Below are positions 12,610-22,144 of a stretch of DNA of 64,000 nucleotides, in pieces. Both the position numbers and the translations under genes were made by a program. This DNA is from Thereva unica. Its lineage: Eukaryota; Arthropoda; Insecta; Diptera; Therevidae. The notes beneath the pieces are model-generated. The model made no database searches. It saw only the letters and a program-made list of their open reading frames with translations, and was not told the DNA's origin. The stretch lies in assembly GCA_949987705.1 (NCBI GenBank), contig OX465285.1, forward strand, positions 88,979,975-89,043,974. Direction: 5' to 3'. Position 1 is the first letter of the stretch. Each line of letters opens with the position of its first letter.

Positions 12610-12920
12610 TAAATAAAAACTAGCAAAAACCCGCGTGCGTTGCAACGCCTTTTAATAAAAAAAAATTATGTGGGCATACTCCGGGATAGGAAATGGTTAT
12701 AATGAAGCATGGTTATGGGTACATAAAAGAATTTAGAGTTACCTATAAAAAATATGCTTCAAATTTATTAAAATTCGAGGTTGAGCACCACCTATCGGAA
12801 AAAAAATTATGTGTGCGTTGTACGCGGTAGGAAAAAAAGTATAATGAAAAAACAATAAATCTGGAAAAAATTGCCTCTTTCCAATCTTATCGGTGATTCA
12901 ATTAGAACAGCGTTATGTAT
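12610..12920. repeat. left part of an older dispersed repeat split by the LTR element
   Basis: The segment starts with an ACTAGC/CCCGCGTGCGTTGCAACGC-like block of the kind that begins many insect dispersed repeats. It runs directly into the LTR retrotransposon. The matching right part, ending in the AACAAACATACATACAAAC and TTTATAATATTAG tail, resumes at 27,480. The assignment as one split repeat is inference from typical end sequences. Confidence 0.4.
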
Positions 12921-15900
12921 TGTAACGGTCGCCCTACGGAAAGACATGCCACCAGAATAAAACAAAGGCACTAACACCGTTGTCTACAATAAAATTTTTT
13001 TTTATGCAAGACAAATGTAAGCTGTAAATTAAATGGCAGCCCGGCATTGTCGAAGAGTCAAGTCCTTTCAACCCAATAGCAATAATCCCGCTTCCCAAAA
13101 TGCATAAAAAACACACATATATTTATCAAATGCGACAGCCATAAATCCCCTTAACACACGGTCACAAACACACAATAAAGTAGCGAAAATCAACCTCAAT
13201 ACCCAACAATGCAAATTAACTTACACACACAACCAACCAAAAAAAAAAAATAGCAAACTCCGATCTCAATACCCAACAATTCAATTTTAAATGCACACAC
13301 AAACAAACAATAAAGGAATGTTCAACAGAATAAGCAACAGGAATGCGGAATAACGGAATTCGCCTTGCCGTTTACCAAAAAATCGCGTGATCGGGCGATG
13401 AAAGAAAAAAATGCTGGGTGGGAAAAGTGAGACGAGTCGGATGATAGATCTCGAAGACAGTGGTTGAGAGGTCGGGCTAAAAAGTGCCGTGGCGGTGGTT
13501 GGAGTACTCTTGTGTGAATGGGAGATAGGAAATTTAAACTATTACTAAGTAAATGCTGGTATAAGAATCAACAATGTTTTTTTTTTTTTAAATTAACAAG
13601 AAAGTGCGTTAGTAAATAAAATAAATTGTTTTTTTTAAGAAAATGTTAACTTGACTGAAGGGGATAGTTTTGTGATTACTGTTTTGGAAACTCGTCGATA
13701 TGATGTAGCACGACGATTTTGTTTAGTGATGTGATAAATAAAGAAAGCCAGGATATGTGAATCAAAATGCGAAACTAGTAAGTTAACTTCAAGTAATGGA
13801 ATTGCCCTTAAATTTATATAAATAATAATAGTGCCTGGCCAAAACCTAGAATTTTGCATGGCTATATAATTGATTTTGTGTGGTTTGGTACCGTTTGTGT
13901 CGATTGTGAATAGAGTTGAGGATCGTCACGTACACCCTATAGTTAATTTCAAAGATTTTTTTTTGAAGTAGTTTTCAAGAAGCGATTAAAAATTAGATAC
14001 GGGAAAAAGAAAAGAAAACCCACGAGGAAACGCTGTTAATTCTCTGCCGGTGTGTAATCGAAGTTTTTTTTAGAAGTAAAGGAATTGGTAACATAATAGT
14101 TAATAAAAATAAGAGCTTTTAAACCACACGTGCATTCGGGGATAATATGTGCTTTTATTGCCGCATACAATATTAGTTACTGAGAACTTTTTTTTCCGTA
14201 ACATTTAAAGAAGGGATTTAATCTGTATGTTTTTAATATAATATACTTTTGTATAATGAATACTTAACTAATAAACATAAAAGCGTTTATTTATATAATG
14301 AATACTTAGATAATAAACATAAAAGCTTTTAAACTACTCGTGCTTTTCGGGGATAATGTATGCTTTTCTTGCCGCATATAATATTATTTACTGAGAACTC
14401 TTTCCGTAACCTTTTAAAAAAAAAGGGATTTAATCTATATGGGTTTAATTTAATATACTTTTATATAATGAATACTTAACTAATAAACATAAAAACGTTT
14501 ATTTATATAATGAATACTTAAATAATAAACATAAAAGCTTTTAAACTACATGTGCTTTTCGGGGACAATGTATGCTTTTATTGCCGCATATAATATTACT
14601 TACTGAGAACTTTTCCGTAACATTTAAAAAAGAGATTTAATCTGTATGGTTTTAATATAATATACTTTTATATAATGAATACTTAACTAATAAACATAAA
14701 AGCGTTTACTTATATAATGAATACTTAAATAATGAACATAAAAACGCTTATTTATATAATGAATACTTAAATAATAAACATAAAAGCTTTTAAACTACCT
14801 GTGCTTTTCGGGGACAATGTATGCTTTTATTGCCGCATATAATATTATTTATTGAGAACTTTTTCTGTAACATAAAAAAAAAAAAAAACGATTTAATCTG
14901 TATGGTTTTAATATAATATACTTTTATATAATGAATACTTAACTAATAAACATAAAAGCGTTTATTTATATAACGAATACTTAAATAATAAAAATAAGAG
15001 CTTTTAAACCACACGTGCTTTTCGGGGATAATGTAAGCTTTTATTGCCGCATATAATATTATTTACTGAGAACTTTTTCCGTAACATTTAAAAAGGAGAT
15101 TTAATCTATATGGGTTTAATATAATATACTTTTATATAATGAACACTTAAATAATAATCATAAAAGCTTTTAAACTACACGTGCTTCTGGGATACGCATA
15201 TCATTATTGCCAACTATAACTTTCATATAATGTGATTGGTAATATAATATAAATAGAAATATAATCCATACGGTTTGAACAATAACATATTTTTCGTACA
15301 ACGAATACTCTAATAATTAATATAATTTTATGTTTAAAAACTAAGTATGAATTGCACATGATAATAACATAAATTTGAAACTTTAAAATAACATTTAATA
15401 CAATCATTTAACTTGTACTGAATAACCACCCGATATAATATAAACGGTAACTTATGAATTATAAATACATAAAACCCGAGACGATGGCCGTCTAATCAAC
15501 CCGAATGTGAGGAAACCCCCCAGGATGTAGGATGCCCTCAACAAGGTAAGTGCTTAACATTTATAATTTGATCAAAAATTTTGTGGACCTCCTTAATATG
15601 GCAGTATAACCAGTGACCACCTCTCTCCCCTAGTTTCTAGCCCCCTCTTGTTGGCCTCGGTAGGTTTGTCTCTCCGCCACTGCCGTCCCCTTTTAAATTT
15701 TCGTAAGTAGGCACGAGTTTTAGTTTGTTTGAACTGTCACCCTCCGGCATCCCTGCTCCGCGAACCCCACCCCATCCGGCGAGCTAGTTTGAGCACCGCA
15801 CGTCGTGCCGACGATCGGTGCAGCGGATGCCACAATTTCGGCAATCCCCCTCGGCGGCCAAGCCTACCCAGTCACCTTCTTCTGCCCCTTTTCCCAAATT

Positions 15901-15994
15901 ATTTTTTTGTGTAAAAAGAGTCTTGCACATCCTTAATTGAGATGTGTTGATTTCCCTACTTCGTGCTATGGCACACCCACTCCAGACAGTTACA
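12921..15994 (+). repeat. 5' LTR, 3,074 bp
   Basis: Bounded by the 6-bp inverted termini TGTAAC and GTTACA. It contains A/C-rich 5' sequence, a tandem-repeat array (about 14,090-15,190) and a more GC-rich, pyrimidine-rich 3' part. A consensus splice donor CAAG|GTAAGT lies at 15,542-15,551. It ends five bases before the primer-binding site. No core promoter can be assigned with confidence; the U3/R/U5 borders are not visible. Confidence 0.95.
14090..15190. repeat. tandem repeats inside the 5' LTR
   Basis: Six units of roughly 165-250 bp. Each starts near AAAAGCTTTTAAAC(Y)ACxxGTGC, then GGGGATAATGT, TATTGCCGCATA, ACTGAGAACT and GATTTAATCT. They also hold sub-repeats of TATATAATGAATACTTAA and TAATAAACATAAAAGCG. 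Starts lie near 14,112, 14,322, 14,533, 14,783, 14,999 and 15,163. The same array is present in the 3' LTR at about 25,577-26,670. Arrays like this in a U3 region could hold multiplied factor-binding sites; that role is inference. Confidence 0.85.
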
Positions 15995-15999
15995 TAAAA

Positions 16000-16017
16000 T
16001 GGCGCCCAACGCTGGGC
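16000..16017 (+). promoter_or_regulatory. primer-binding site, tRNA-Lys type
   Basis: TGGCGCCCAACGCTGGGC starts five bases after the 5' LTR. Its first 12 bases, and 16 of 18 overall, are complementary to the 3' end of insect tRNA-Lys(CUU) including CCA, as I recall that tRNA. This marks minus-strand cDNA initiation and fixes the orientation of the element. Confidence 0.85.
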
Positions 16018-16295
16018 TAAGGAGCTTAATTCACTTTGAGTTCCTTAGTCTAACGGACAGATGGCATGGATACGTCTGTTTGTCACCTAGTGACACCTTA
16101 ACTTTCCCCGTCGGCATTCTTTTCGTCGAGTATTTTGCTCACCATCCCATGCCATCATTTTTAATCATTTTTCTTTATAATTTAGCCGACCTTTTGATGA
16201 TTGTTACGTGGCTTAGGCCAGTGAGAGGAGTCATGAGTGGGCTTCATTCTTTTTAGTTCACTTCTCAGTCCAAGCCCCTCTGACTAATGGGTAAC

Positions 16296-16800
16296 CGGGC
16301 GAAGGTACTTACCGCGGTGCCTTAGCCCTTTTCACTTCTTCCTTTTTCATCTTTTCTATCTTTCTTCTGCTTCCACAACTTCACCTTTCTAGTGTCTTTT
16401 GCGGTAGTCTCCCCATATTTATTAGTTCCTGTCCAGCAGACTCGGAGTCTGGCTAACAGGCGTCCTATCGCCTGGCACTGCGCGAGTCTGCGCGGACAGA
16501 GGACACTACATTCTTTTGGTTTTCTTCTCTTTATTTATTTTTTTGAGTAGCATGGGTGAGTGGGTGCCTGACCGTTGACCCTGCACCGTCTTGGCTAACA
16601 GGCGTCCTATCGCCTGGCCATGCGACAGGTTCGACGGCCTGGTTATCCACCCGCCTCCGTTTAATGACCACTTCGACACACCGCCTTCCTGGATATCAAC
16701 AGGGTGTTGACCAGTTGTGGTGGGGTGTCGGAATGGTCCCTGCAAACTTCTCGGGAGGCTTCTATCTCTTCTTCTTCTTCTTCGGGGTCACTGGGGATCT
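16296..16800 (+). ncRNA. structured leader module with two nested stem-loops
   Basis: The module begins GGGCGAAGGTACTTACCGC and holds a long-range TACCGC/GCGGTA pairing. Stem-loop 1 spans 16,429-16,499: CTGTCC/GGACAG, then GCAGACTCG/CGAGTCTGC, then core hairpin CAGGCG-TCCTAT-CGCCTG at 16,457-16,474. Stem-loop 2 has outer stem CCGTC (16,586-16,590) with GACGG (16,633-16,637), an inner GGC/GCC and the same core hairpin at 16,599-16,616. The whole module recurs, diverged, in the 3' UTR at 22,415-23,010. It is noncoding; function unknown. Confidence 0.75.
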
Positions 16801-16917
16801 GCCATGGAAGGGGATTCCCAAAAATTGATACTAGGGACTCGACGGTGAAGATGGGGATAGGCACTAGACTGTTTCCATCTTCGGCGTCGATCCCATAAAT
16901 GTGGGCACTAGGTGTCT

Positions 16918-16967
16918 GGCGACGCTGGTGTCACGCGGCTTAAGATAAGCCGCCTGTCACCGGCGCC
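16918..16967 (+). ncRNA. long leader hairpin
   Basis: Three stacked stems: GGCG (16,918-16,921) with CGCC (16,964-16,967), GGTG (16,927-16,930) with CACC (16,958-16,961), and an 8-bp GCGGCTTA/TAAGCCGC stem closing a three-base loop (16,935-16,953). It lies in the leader about 720 bases before gag, where retroelements often keep packaging or dimerisation signals. That role is inference; the pairing is seen directly. Confidence 0.6.
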
Positions 16968-17017
16968 GTGAGCCACCGATGCCTTGGGGAGGACATCCTG
17001 CATCGGAGGGCCACCTC

Positions 17018-17690
17018 CCACCATAACAAAGAAAAAAACCAATTATATTTTACTAAACAATCGATACTTATAGTACTTATTTAATTGAAAGATTTATTTT
17101 AAATGAAGGAATTATTGATACAGGTTACTTTACCTAATAGTTCGCCGTAAGAAATTGTTTCGAAAAGGGTCCACTACATACCCGTAAGTTTTGCCTTGGG
17201 ATGTTCTTCACTTTGTTATATAATTTAAATTATCTGTTTAATTTCCTCCGAAGCAGAAAATAAATTTCTCTACTTATTTATATAAAATAATAGAACCACA
17301 GTAAACTGTTGAGGCTTAAAAAGGTAAGACTAATTGGATTTAAATTGTTCCTTTACCTTGACATCATTACAACCCCGTATATATTTTCAAAAGGAAAAAA
17401 GGTATATCACGTCAAATTAGAATCTTTATACCGTTAGAGGTAGACATTCTTTTAAGTCCGTCACAGCGGTTTAGCTATAGTCAAAATCCTTTTTCACCTT
17501 CACCTTTTTACCTTCAGTAATTAGGCTAAACTACTACATACCTGAGTAGCGTCCATTATCGGTCGGACAATATTGAAGTACATACTCTCTGTTCAAGAGG
17601 CTCAATATCTCCCTCTCCCGAGTTATCCTTACTGGCTTGTGGTAGTTGTGGCAAGTTTCCCTATCGACAAAATAGTCTACGTCTTTCATT
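17018..17690 (+). other. gag-proximal leader, with candidate splice acceptor
   Basis: Noncoding leader. A strong pyrimidine tract ending ACCTTCAG (AG at 17,516-17,517) lies 174 bases before the gag start and looks like a splice acceptor. With the donor in the LTR at 15,545/15,546 it could yield a gag-pol mRNA lacking the primer site and the structured module. This is a prediction only. Confidence 0.35.
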
Positions 17691-18863
17691 ATGCCTACGA
17701 CGCGTGCAGGTGCAAATACTGCTCCACCCTCAGACGCCGGTGAACCAGCTGATGAAGCTCTGCCTGGAGCAGAGTCCGGTGAGCCTGATCATGATGCCCC
17801 ATTGGAGGCTCTGATCGAACAAGTGGCAAGTCTAAAACAAGAACTGAGCAGAATGCAAGATCGTTACGAACAAATGTCGCAATCACGCCCAAACCGCGCC
17901 AGTCTGGGAGAACCATCCTCACTGAACCGCCATAGTACTGCCACCATCGAGCCGGAGCAAACTGGAATCCTCCACCGCACCTCCAGTGTAGGTGACCGGC
18001 CTGGATTACAATATGATAGGACGGGACCCTCCCTTAAGCGGAAATCCCCGGTTGTAGGATGGAACGTTAAGTTCTCAGGTCGGCCGGGAGAGATCTTGGC
18101 CGAGGAATTTATCTACCGAGCCGAAGCTAGAGCTCGGGATGAGGAAGTCTTAAACTCAGAGCTAACTCGAAACATTGTAGCACTTCTGTCAGGCCCCGCC
18201 GAAGACTGGTACTGGACCCAATTCCGTCGGCACCATCCTAATCCTATGTGGTCTGAATTTAAAACTAGCTTGCTCGACCAATTTGGAGGGCGTGAGACCG
18301 ACTACCAGATCATTAAAGAACTCTTAGAAACCAAACAATTGGGTCAGTCCTACGATGTATACGCCGCCAAAATGTTAGCACTTTCAAATCGCTTGTCAAG
18401 GCCAATGCCCTCCGCCGAGCTGGTACAGATTGTCATGTCCAACCTTAGTTCTTCCCTAGGGGCGGTAATGGGGTCAACGTATGACAATATGCGCCAGCTT
18501 CGCGAAGCGTGCATTAGAGTGGAAAGGTGGCAGCGAGCAAAGAAGGAAGAGGGGCGTCACCAGTATAAGGTACATGAATTAGACGATTTAAACTTACGAC
18601 AGCGTGTCACAACGTACCCGGAGGAAGAGTACGACCAATTACCCACCATCGATGAACTCAAGGGTGCCCAGGTAGCGAGACGGCCAGTTAATTGCTGGAA
18701 TTGCCGACAAGACGGTCACACTTTCACTGAGTGCACTTCGCCAGACCGAAAAGTATTCTGCTATCGCTGTGGTAGACCAGATGCTTATACCCCTACTTGT
18801 CCGAAGTGTTCGGGAAACCCGAACCCGGGTGCGAGGCCTCGCAGAGACCCGCACCCGAGATAA
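17691..18863 (+). CDS. gag: Gag polyprotein of the LTR element, 390 aa
   Basis: Structural protein that would assemble the retrotransposon particle and bind its RNA. It starts at the first ATG after the long leader and is uninterrupted. The N-terminal part (about residues 1-110) is polar and acidic, with a likely coiled-coil near 40-65. Residues about 125-290 form the capsid-like region, with the LAEEFIYRAEARARDEE and GPAEDWYW segments typical of retrotransposon Gag. The nucleocapsid has a canonical CCHC knuckle, C335-C338-H343-C348. A second knuckle, C357-C360-A365-C370, has alanine in place of the zinc-binding histidine. The last 88 bases overlap pol in the -1 frame and hold the frameshift signal. 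Confidence 0.92.
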   Translation: MPTTRAGANTAPPSDAGEPADEALPGAESGEPDHDAPLEALIEQVASLKQELSRMQDRYEQMSQSRPNRASLGEPSSLNRHSTATIEPEQTGILHRTSSVGDRPGLQYDRTGPSLKRKSPVVGWNVKFSGRPGEILAEEFIYRAEARARDEEVLNSELTRNIVALLSGPAEDWYWTQFRRHHPNPMWSEFKTSLLDQFGGRETDYQIIKELLETKQLGQSYDVYAAKMLALSNRLSRPMPSAELVQIVMSNLSSSLGAVMGSTYDNMRQLREACIRVERWQRAKKEEGRHQYKVHELDDLNLRQRVTTYPEEEYDQLPTIDELKGAQVARRPVNCWNCRQDGHTFTECTSPDRKVFCYRCGRPDAYTPTCPKCSGNPNPGARPRRDPHPR

Positions 18864-21800
18864 GTCCTGACTTTTTCTCACCCAGACCTGTCTCCCCATC
18901 TCGTACGACTGACTGTTCTGACCCACCATCAGCAGAACCTTTACCGGACTTCCCTACTCCACAGGCTAAGATTTCCTTCATGCACCGATGGGATAATTAC
19001 CATAAAGTCCGAAAACGAATCTTCCAAGAAGGCGATGACGTTCATCGACCAGTCAAGGTCCCGCGTATACGGTTAAGGGCTAACGAAAAACGACAAATGG
19101 CTAATATGGCTATTTCAGCTATAATTAATGACGTCCCTGATGAGCGGCCGTTTTTGAATGTCCAAATTTTGGGCGAAACCGTGACTGGATTACTAGACAG
19201 CGGGGCAAGCATGAGTTGCCTGGGAAGAGGGGCAGAGTCGTTCCTCCAGAATCACCCAGAAGCACAGCTACGCCGCTTGCACACCTCTGTCCAAGTGGCT
19301 GACGGCACCCCTAAAGGGATAGTAGGCTACATCACAGTCCCTGTGACTTACGGGGCACGCACTTCGCTTTTGAATATATTTATAGTCCCTAGCTTGTTAC
19401 AGCGGTTGTACCTTGGAATAGACTTTTGGAAGGCCTTTAACTTGGCCCCACATCTAATTGGCGAAATACAGCTAGGCCCTACTCAGGATCCAAACTGCCA
19501 TCGCCTTGCGGAAGCCCAGCAGGTGCGATTGAATCAGGCTAAGGCGCGGTTCCCGTCTTCGGACACCTGCGGCCTCGGCAAGACACACTTGGAACAGCAT
19601 GTTATCGACACTGGCGAGGCGGTGCCTATTAAGCAGAGGCACTACCCAGTCTCTCCTGCCATCCAGACCCTCATGTATGGGGAGGTCGATCGCATGCTGA
19701 GTCTAGGTGTGATTGAAGAGAGCAACAGCCCATGGAACTCACCTGTAGTCCTGGTTCGAAAGCCTGGCAAAGTACGGCTTTGCCTGGACTCCCGCAAGGT
19801 GAATGCAGTTACGGTGAAGGACGCATATCCATTGCCACACATCGACGGTCTTTTGGGACGGTTACAGGACACTAAGTATATCTCCGCTATAGATCTAAAG
19901 GATGCCTTCTGGCAGATTCCGTTAGAGGAAAAATCTAGGGAAAAGACCGCTTTCACCGTCCCAGGCAGGCCGTTGTATCAGTTCACGGTGATGCCGTTCG
20001 GACTGTGCAACGCGCCACAGCGCATGTGCCGCCTGATGGACAAGGCCATCCCAGGCTCGTTGCGGGAAAATGTGTTCGTCTACTTGGACGATTTATTGGT
20101 AGTATCCCCAGACTTTGATACGCACGTCAGGCTGCTGGAACGAGTCGCCTCCTGCCTCTGCCTTGCTGGCTTAACTGTGAACCTGGCCAAAAGCCGGTTC
20201 TGCGTAAAGGAGGTAAAATACTTGGGTTTCATTATTGGGGACGGAACACTCAAGACAGACCCAGACAAGGTGGCTGCCATCAGAGATTTCCCAACACCAA
20301 GGTCGACCAAGCAGGTGAGGCGCTTTTTAGGCATGACGGGATGGTATAGGCGATTCATAGGCAACTATGCGAGCATCGCCTCTCCCATCACGGACTGCCT
20401 GAAGGCCGCCAAATTTACTTGGACCGACGAGGCCCAACAGGCCTTCACGGAGTTGAGGAAATTGATGATGTCAGCTCCCTTACTAGTCACCCCGGACTTC
20501 ACCCGTCCTTTCTTTATCCAGTGTGACGCAAGCAAGACAGGGGTTGGAAGCGTCTTGTTCCAAAAGCATGGCGATGACGAACACCCCATCGCGTATTTTT
20601 CAAAAAAACTCAATAACGCTCAGCGAAATTATTCAATAACAGAACTGGAGTGCTACGCAGCGGTCTTAAGCGTAAAAAAATTCAGAGCCTACGTGGAAGG
20701 CCATACCTTCACCATTATTACGGACCATGCTAGCTTGAAGTGGCTTATGAGCCAGGCAGACTTAAGCGGCCGATTGGCTCGGTGGAGCTTAAAACTCCAG
20801 GGATTCCAATTTTCAATAGAGCACCGTAAGGGTAGCCAGAACGTGGTGCCGGACGCCTTATCGCGCGTCGACTGCGTGGACGATCTGTCCTTCTGTCGAG
20901 ATGTGGACCTGTCGTCTGCCGCCTTCAGATCGACGGACTACCAGCGTCTCGCGGACCAAATCCGCGAGCAGGCTGGTCAGTTTCCCGATCTCCAGGTGTC
21001 AGATGGATACGTGTTCCACCGTTCGACCCCACGTACCGGCGACCCCGTAACGGATGACCTGAGTTGGAAATTGTGGATCCCGGAGGAACTCACTGCTTCC
21101 CTAGTTGAGTCCGCTCATGCGCCACCCCAAGCTTCGCATGGCGGTATTGGTAAAACCTTGCATCGTTTACGTGAAAAGTATTTTTGGCCGTCCATGGCAA
21201 GTCAAGTCCGGGAATATATCACCCGGTGTGAAGTCTGCAAGGAGTCCAAGGCTCCCAATACCTCCCTACGACCGCCGATGGGTAAAGCAATGGAAACGCA
21301 CCGACCCTTTCAATTTCTGTATGTTGATTACTTAGGCCCTTACCCCAGATCTAAGAAGGGACACACCGCCGTATTAGTCGTACTAGATGCCTTCAGCAAG
21401 TACCCTTTCCTTCATCCAGTCACATCAGAAACGTCGAAGGCGGCCACTGAATTCCTAGAACACCGTATATTCCACGCGTTTGGAGTGCCCGAAGTTATAT
21501 TCACGGATAACGGGCGACACTTCACGTCGAAAGAGTTTGAAAAGCTGATGAATGATTACGGGGTTAAACATCTGCGAACACCTATATATTCCCCTCACCC
21601 GAACGCCTCTGAACGTGTCAATCGCTCCGTTTTAGCCGCAATTAGAGCTTATCTGTCCGAGGACCATCGAGAGTGGGCAAACCACCTATCAGCCATAGAA
21701 TGTGCACTCCGCAGTTCCCACCATGAATCCATAGGAATGTCTCCGTACCAAGTCTTATTCGGATATCATATGATTCTTCACGGATCAACATATCCGTTGT

Positions 21801-22144
21801 TAACGAAACTAGGGGCCCTGCAGGATGGGAATATGTCGGTACTTCCTTTGGTCGACCGGCAACAACTACTGCGTGAGCGAGTCGAACGGAAGCTGGCAGA
21901 AGCACACCTGCGTCACCAAAAGACTTATGACCTACGATGTCGAGTGATTAGCTTCGACCCAGGACAGATAGTATTCAGGAGAACCTTCCCAGTGAGTAAT
22001 AAGGCAGATGGGTTTAACGCGAAGTTAGCAGCTAAATTCCTAAAGGCGCGAGTGAAAAGAAAAGTTGGACATAGCCGTTACGAGTTAGAGGATTTCACCG
22101 GACGGTCGTTAGGTATATACCATGCAAAAGACATTCGTCGATGA
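18776..22144 (+). CDS. pol: Pol polyprotein: protease, reverse transcriptase, RNase H, integrase
   Basis: The frame is open from 18,776, just after a TAG, and is entered by -1 frameshifting from gag, so it needs no ATG. Numbering from 18,797: aspartic protease LLDSGAS with D134; reverse transcriptase with catalytic D366 (IDLKDAF) and YLDD at 429-432; RNase H starting at FIQCDAS (D577) with ELECYA and TDHASLKWL; integrase with an HHCC zinc motif ending CEVC, then D844, D904 and E939. The D904-E939 spacing of 34 residues is as in ASERVNR-type insect elements. The domain order PR-RT-RH-IN is Ty3/gypsy. No stop or frameshift interrupts the 1,115 residues, so the enzyme could be active. No chromodomain or env follows. 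Confidence 0.95.
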   Translation, partial: TRCLYPYLSEVFGKPEPGCEASQRPAPEISPDFFSPRPVSPSRTTDCSDPPSAEPLPDFPTPQAKISFMHRWDNYHKVRKRIFQEGDDVHRPVKVPRIRLRANEKRQMANMAISAIINDVPDERPFLNVQILGETVTGLLDSGASMSCLGRGAESFLQNHPEAQLRRLHTSVQVADGTPKGIVGYITVPVTYGARTSLLNIFIVPSLLQRLYLGIDFWKAFNLAPHLIGEIQLGPTQDPNCHRLAEAQQVRLNQAKARFPSSDTCGLGKTHLEQHVIDTGEAVPIKQRHYPVSPAIQTLMYGEVDRMLSLGVIEESNSPWNSPVVLVRKPGKVRLCLDSRKVNAVTVKDAYPLPHIDGLLGRLQDTKYISAIDLKDAFWQIPLEEKSREKTAFTVPGRPLYQFTVMPFGLCNAPQRMCRLMDKAIPGSLRENVFVYLDDLLVVSPDFDTHVRLLERVASCLCLAGLTVNLAKSRFCVKEVKYLGFIIGDGTLKTDPDKVAAIRDFPTPRSTKQVRRFLGMTGWYRRFIGNYASIASPITDCLKAAKFTWTDEAQQAFTELRKLMMSAPLLVTPDFTRPFFIQCDASKTGVGSVLFQKHGDDEHPIAYFSKKLNNAQRNYSITELECYAAVLSVKKFRAYVEGHTFTIITDHASLKWLMSQADLSGRLARWSLKLQGFQFSIEHRKGSQNVVPDALSRVDCVDDLSFCRDVDLSSAAFRSTDYQRLADQIREQAGQFPDLQVSDGYVFHRSTPRTGDPVTDDLSWKLWIPEELTASLVESAHAPPQASHGGIGKTLHRLREKYFWPSMASQVREYITRCEVCKESKAPNTSLRPPMGKAMETHRPFQFLYVDYLGPYPRSKKGHTAVLVVLDAFSKYPFLHPVTSETSKAATEFLEHRIFHAFGVPEVIFTDNGRHFTSKEFEKLMNDYGVKHLRTPIYSPHPNASERVNRSVLAAIRAYLSEDHREWANHLSAIECALRSSHHESIGMSPYQVLFGYHMILHGSTYPLLTKLGALQDGNMSVLPLVDRQQLLRERVERKLAEAHLRHQKTYDLRCRVISFDPGQIVFRRTFPVSNKADGFNAKLAAKFLKARVKRKVGHSRYELEDFTGRSLGIYHAKDIRR
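18812..18857 (+). promoter_or_regulatory. -1 ribosomal frameshift signal between gag and pol
   Basis: The heptamer G GGA AAC (18,812-18,818) sits in gag frame exactly as the X XXY YYZ slippery rule demands. Seven bases later an 8-bp perfect stem, CGGGTGCG (18,826-18,833) with CGCACCCG (18,850-18,857), closes a 16-base loop. A competing GCGAGG/CCTCGC palindrome lies in the same place. The shift direction matches the gag (frame 0) to pol (-1) relation. GGGAAAC is a known slippery sequence in other systems. Confidence 0.88.

Noticed and set aside
14090..15190. CRISPR-like array
   Set aside because: Units are long, adjacent and variable, in a eukaryotic LTR, without uniform spacers.
16506..16745. 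Antisense frame in the leader
   Set aside because: Same reason; overlaps the structured module and has no recognisable domain.
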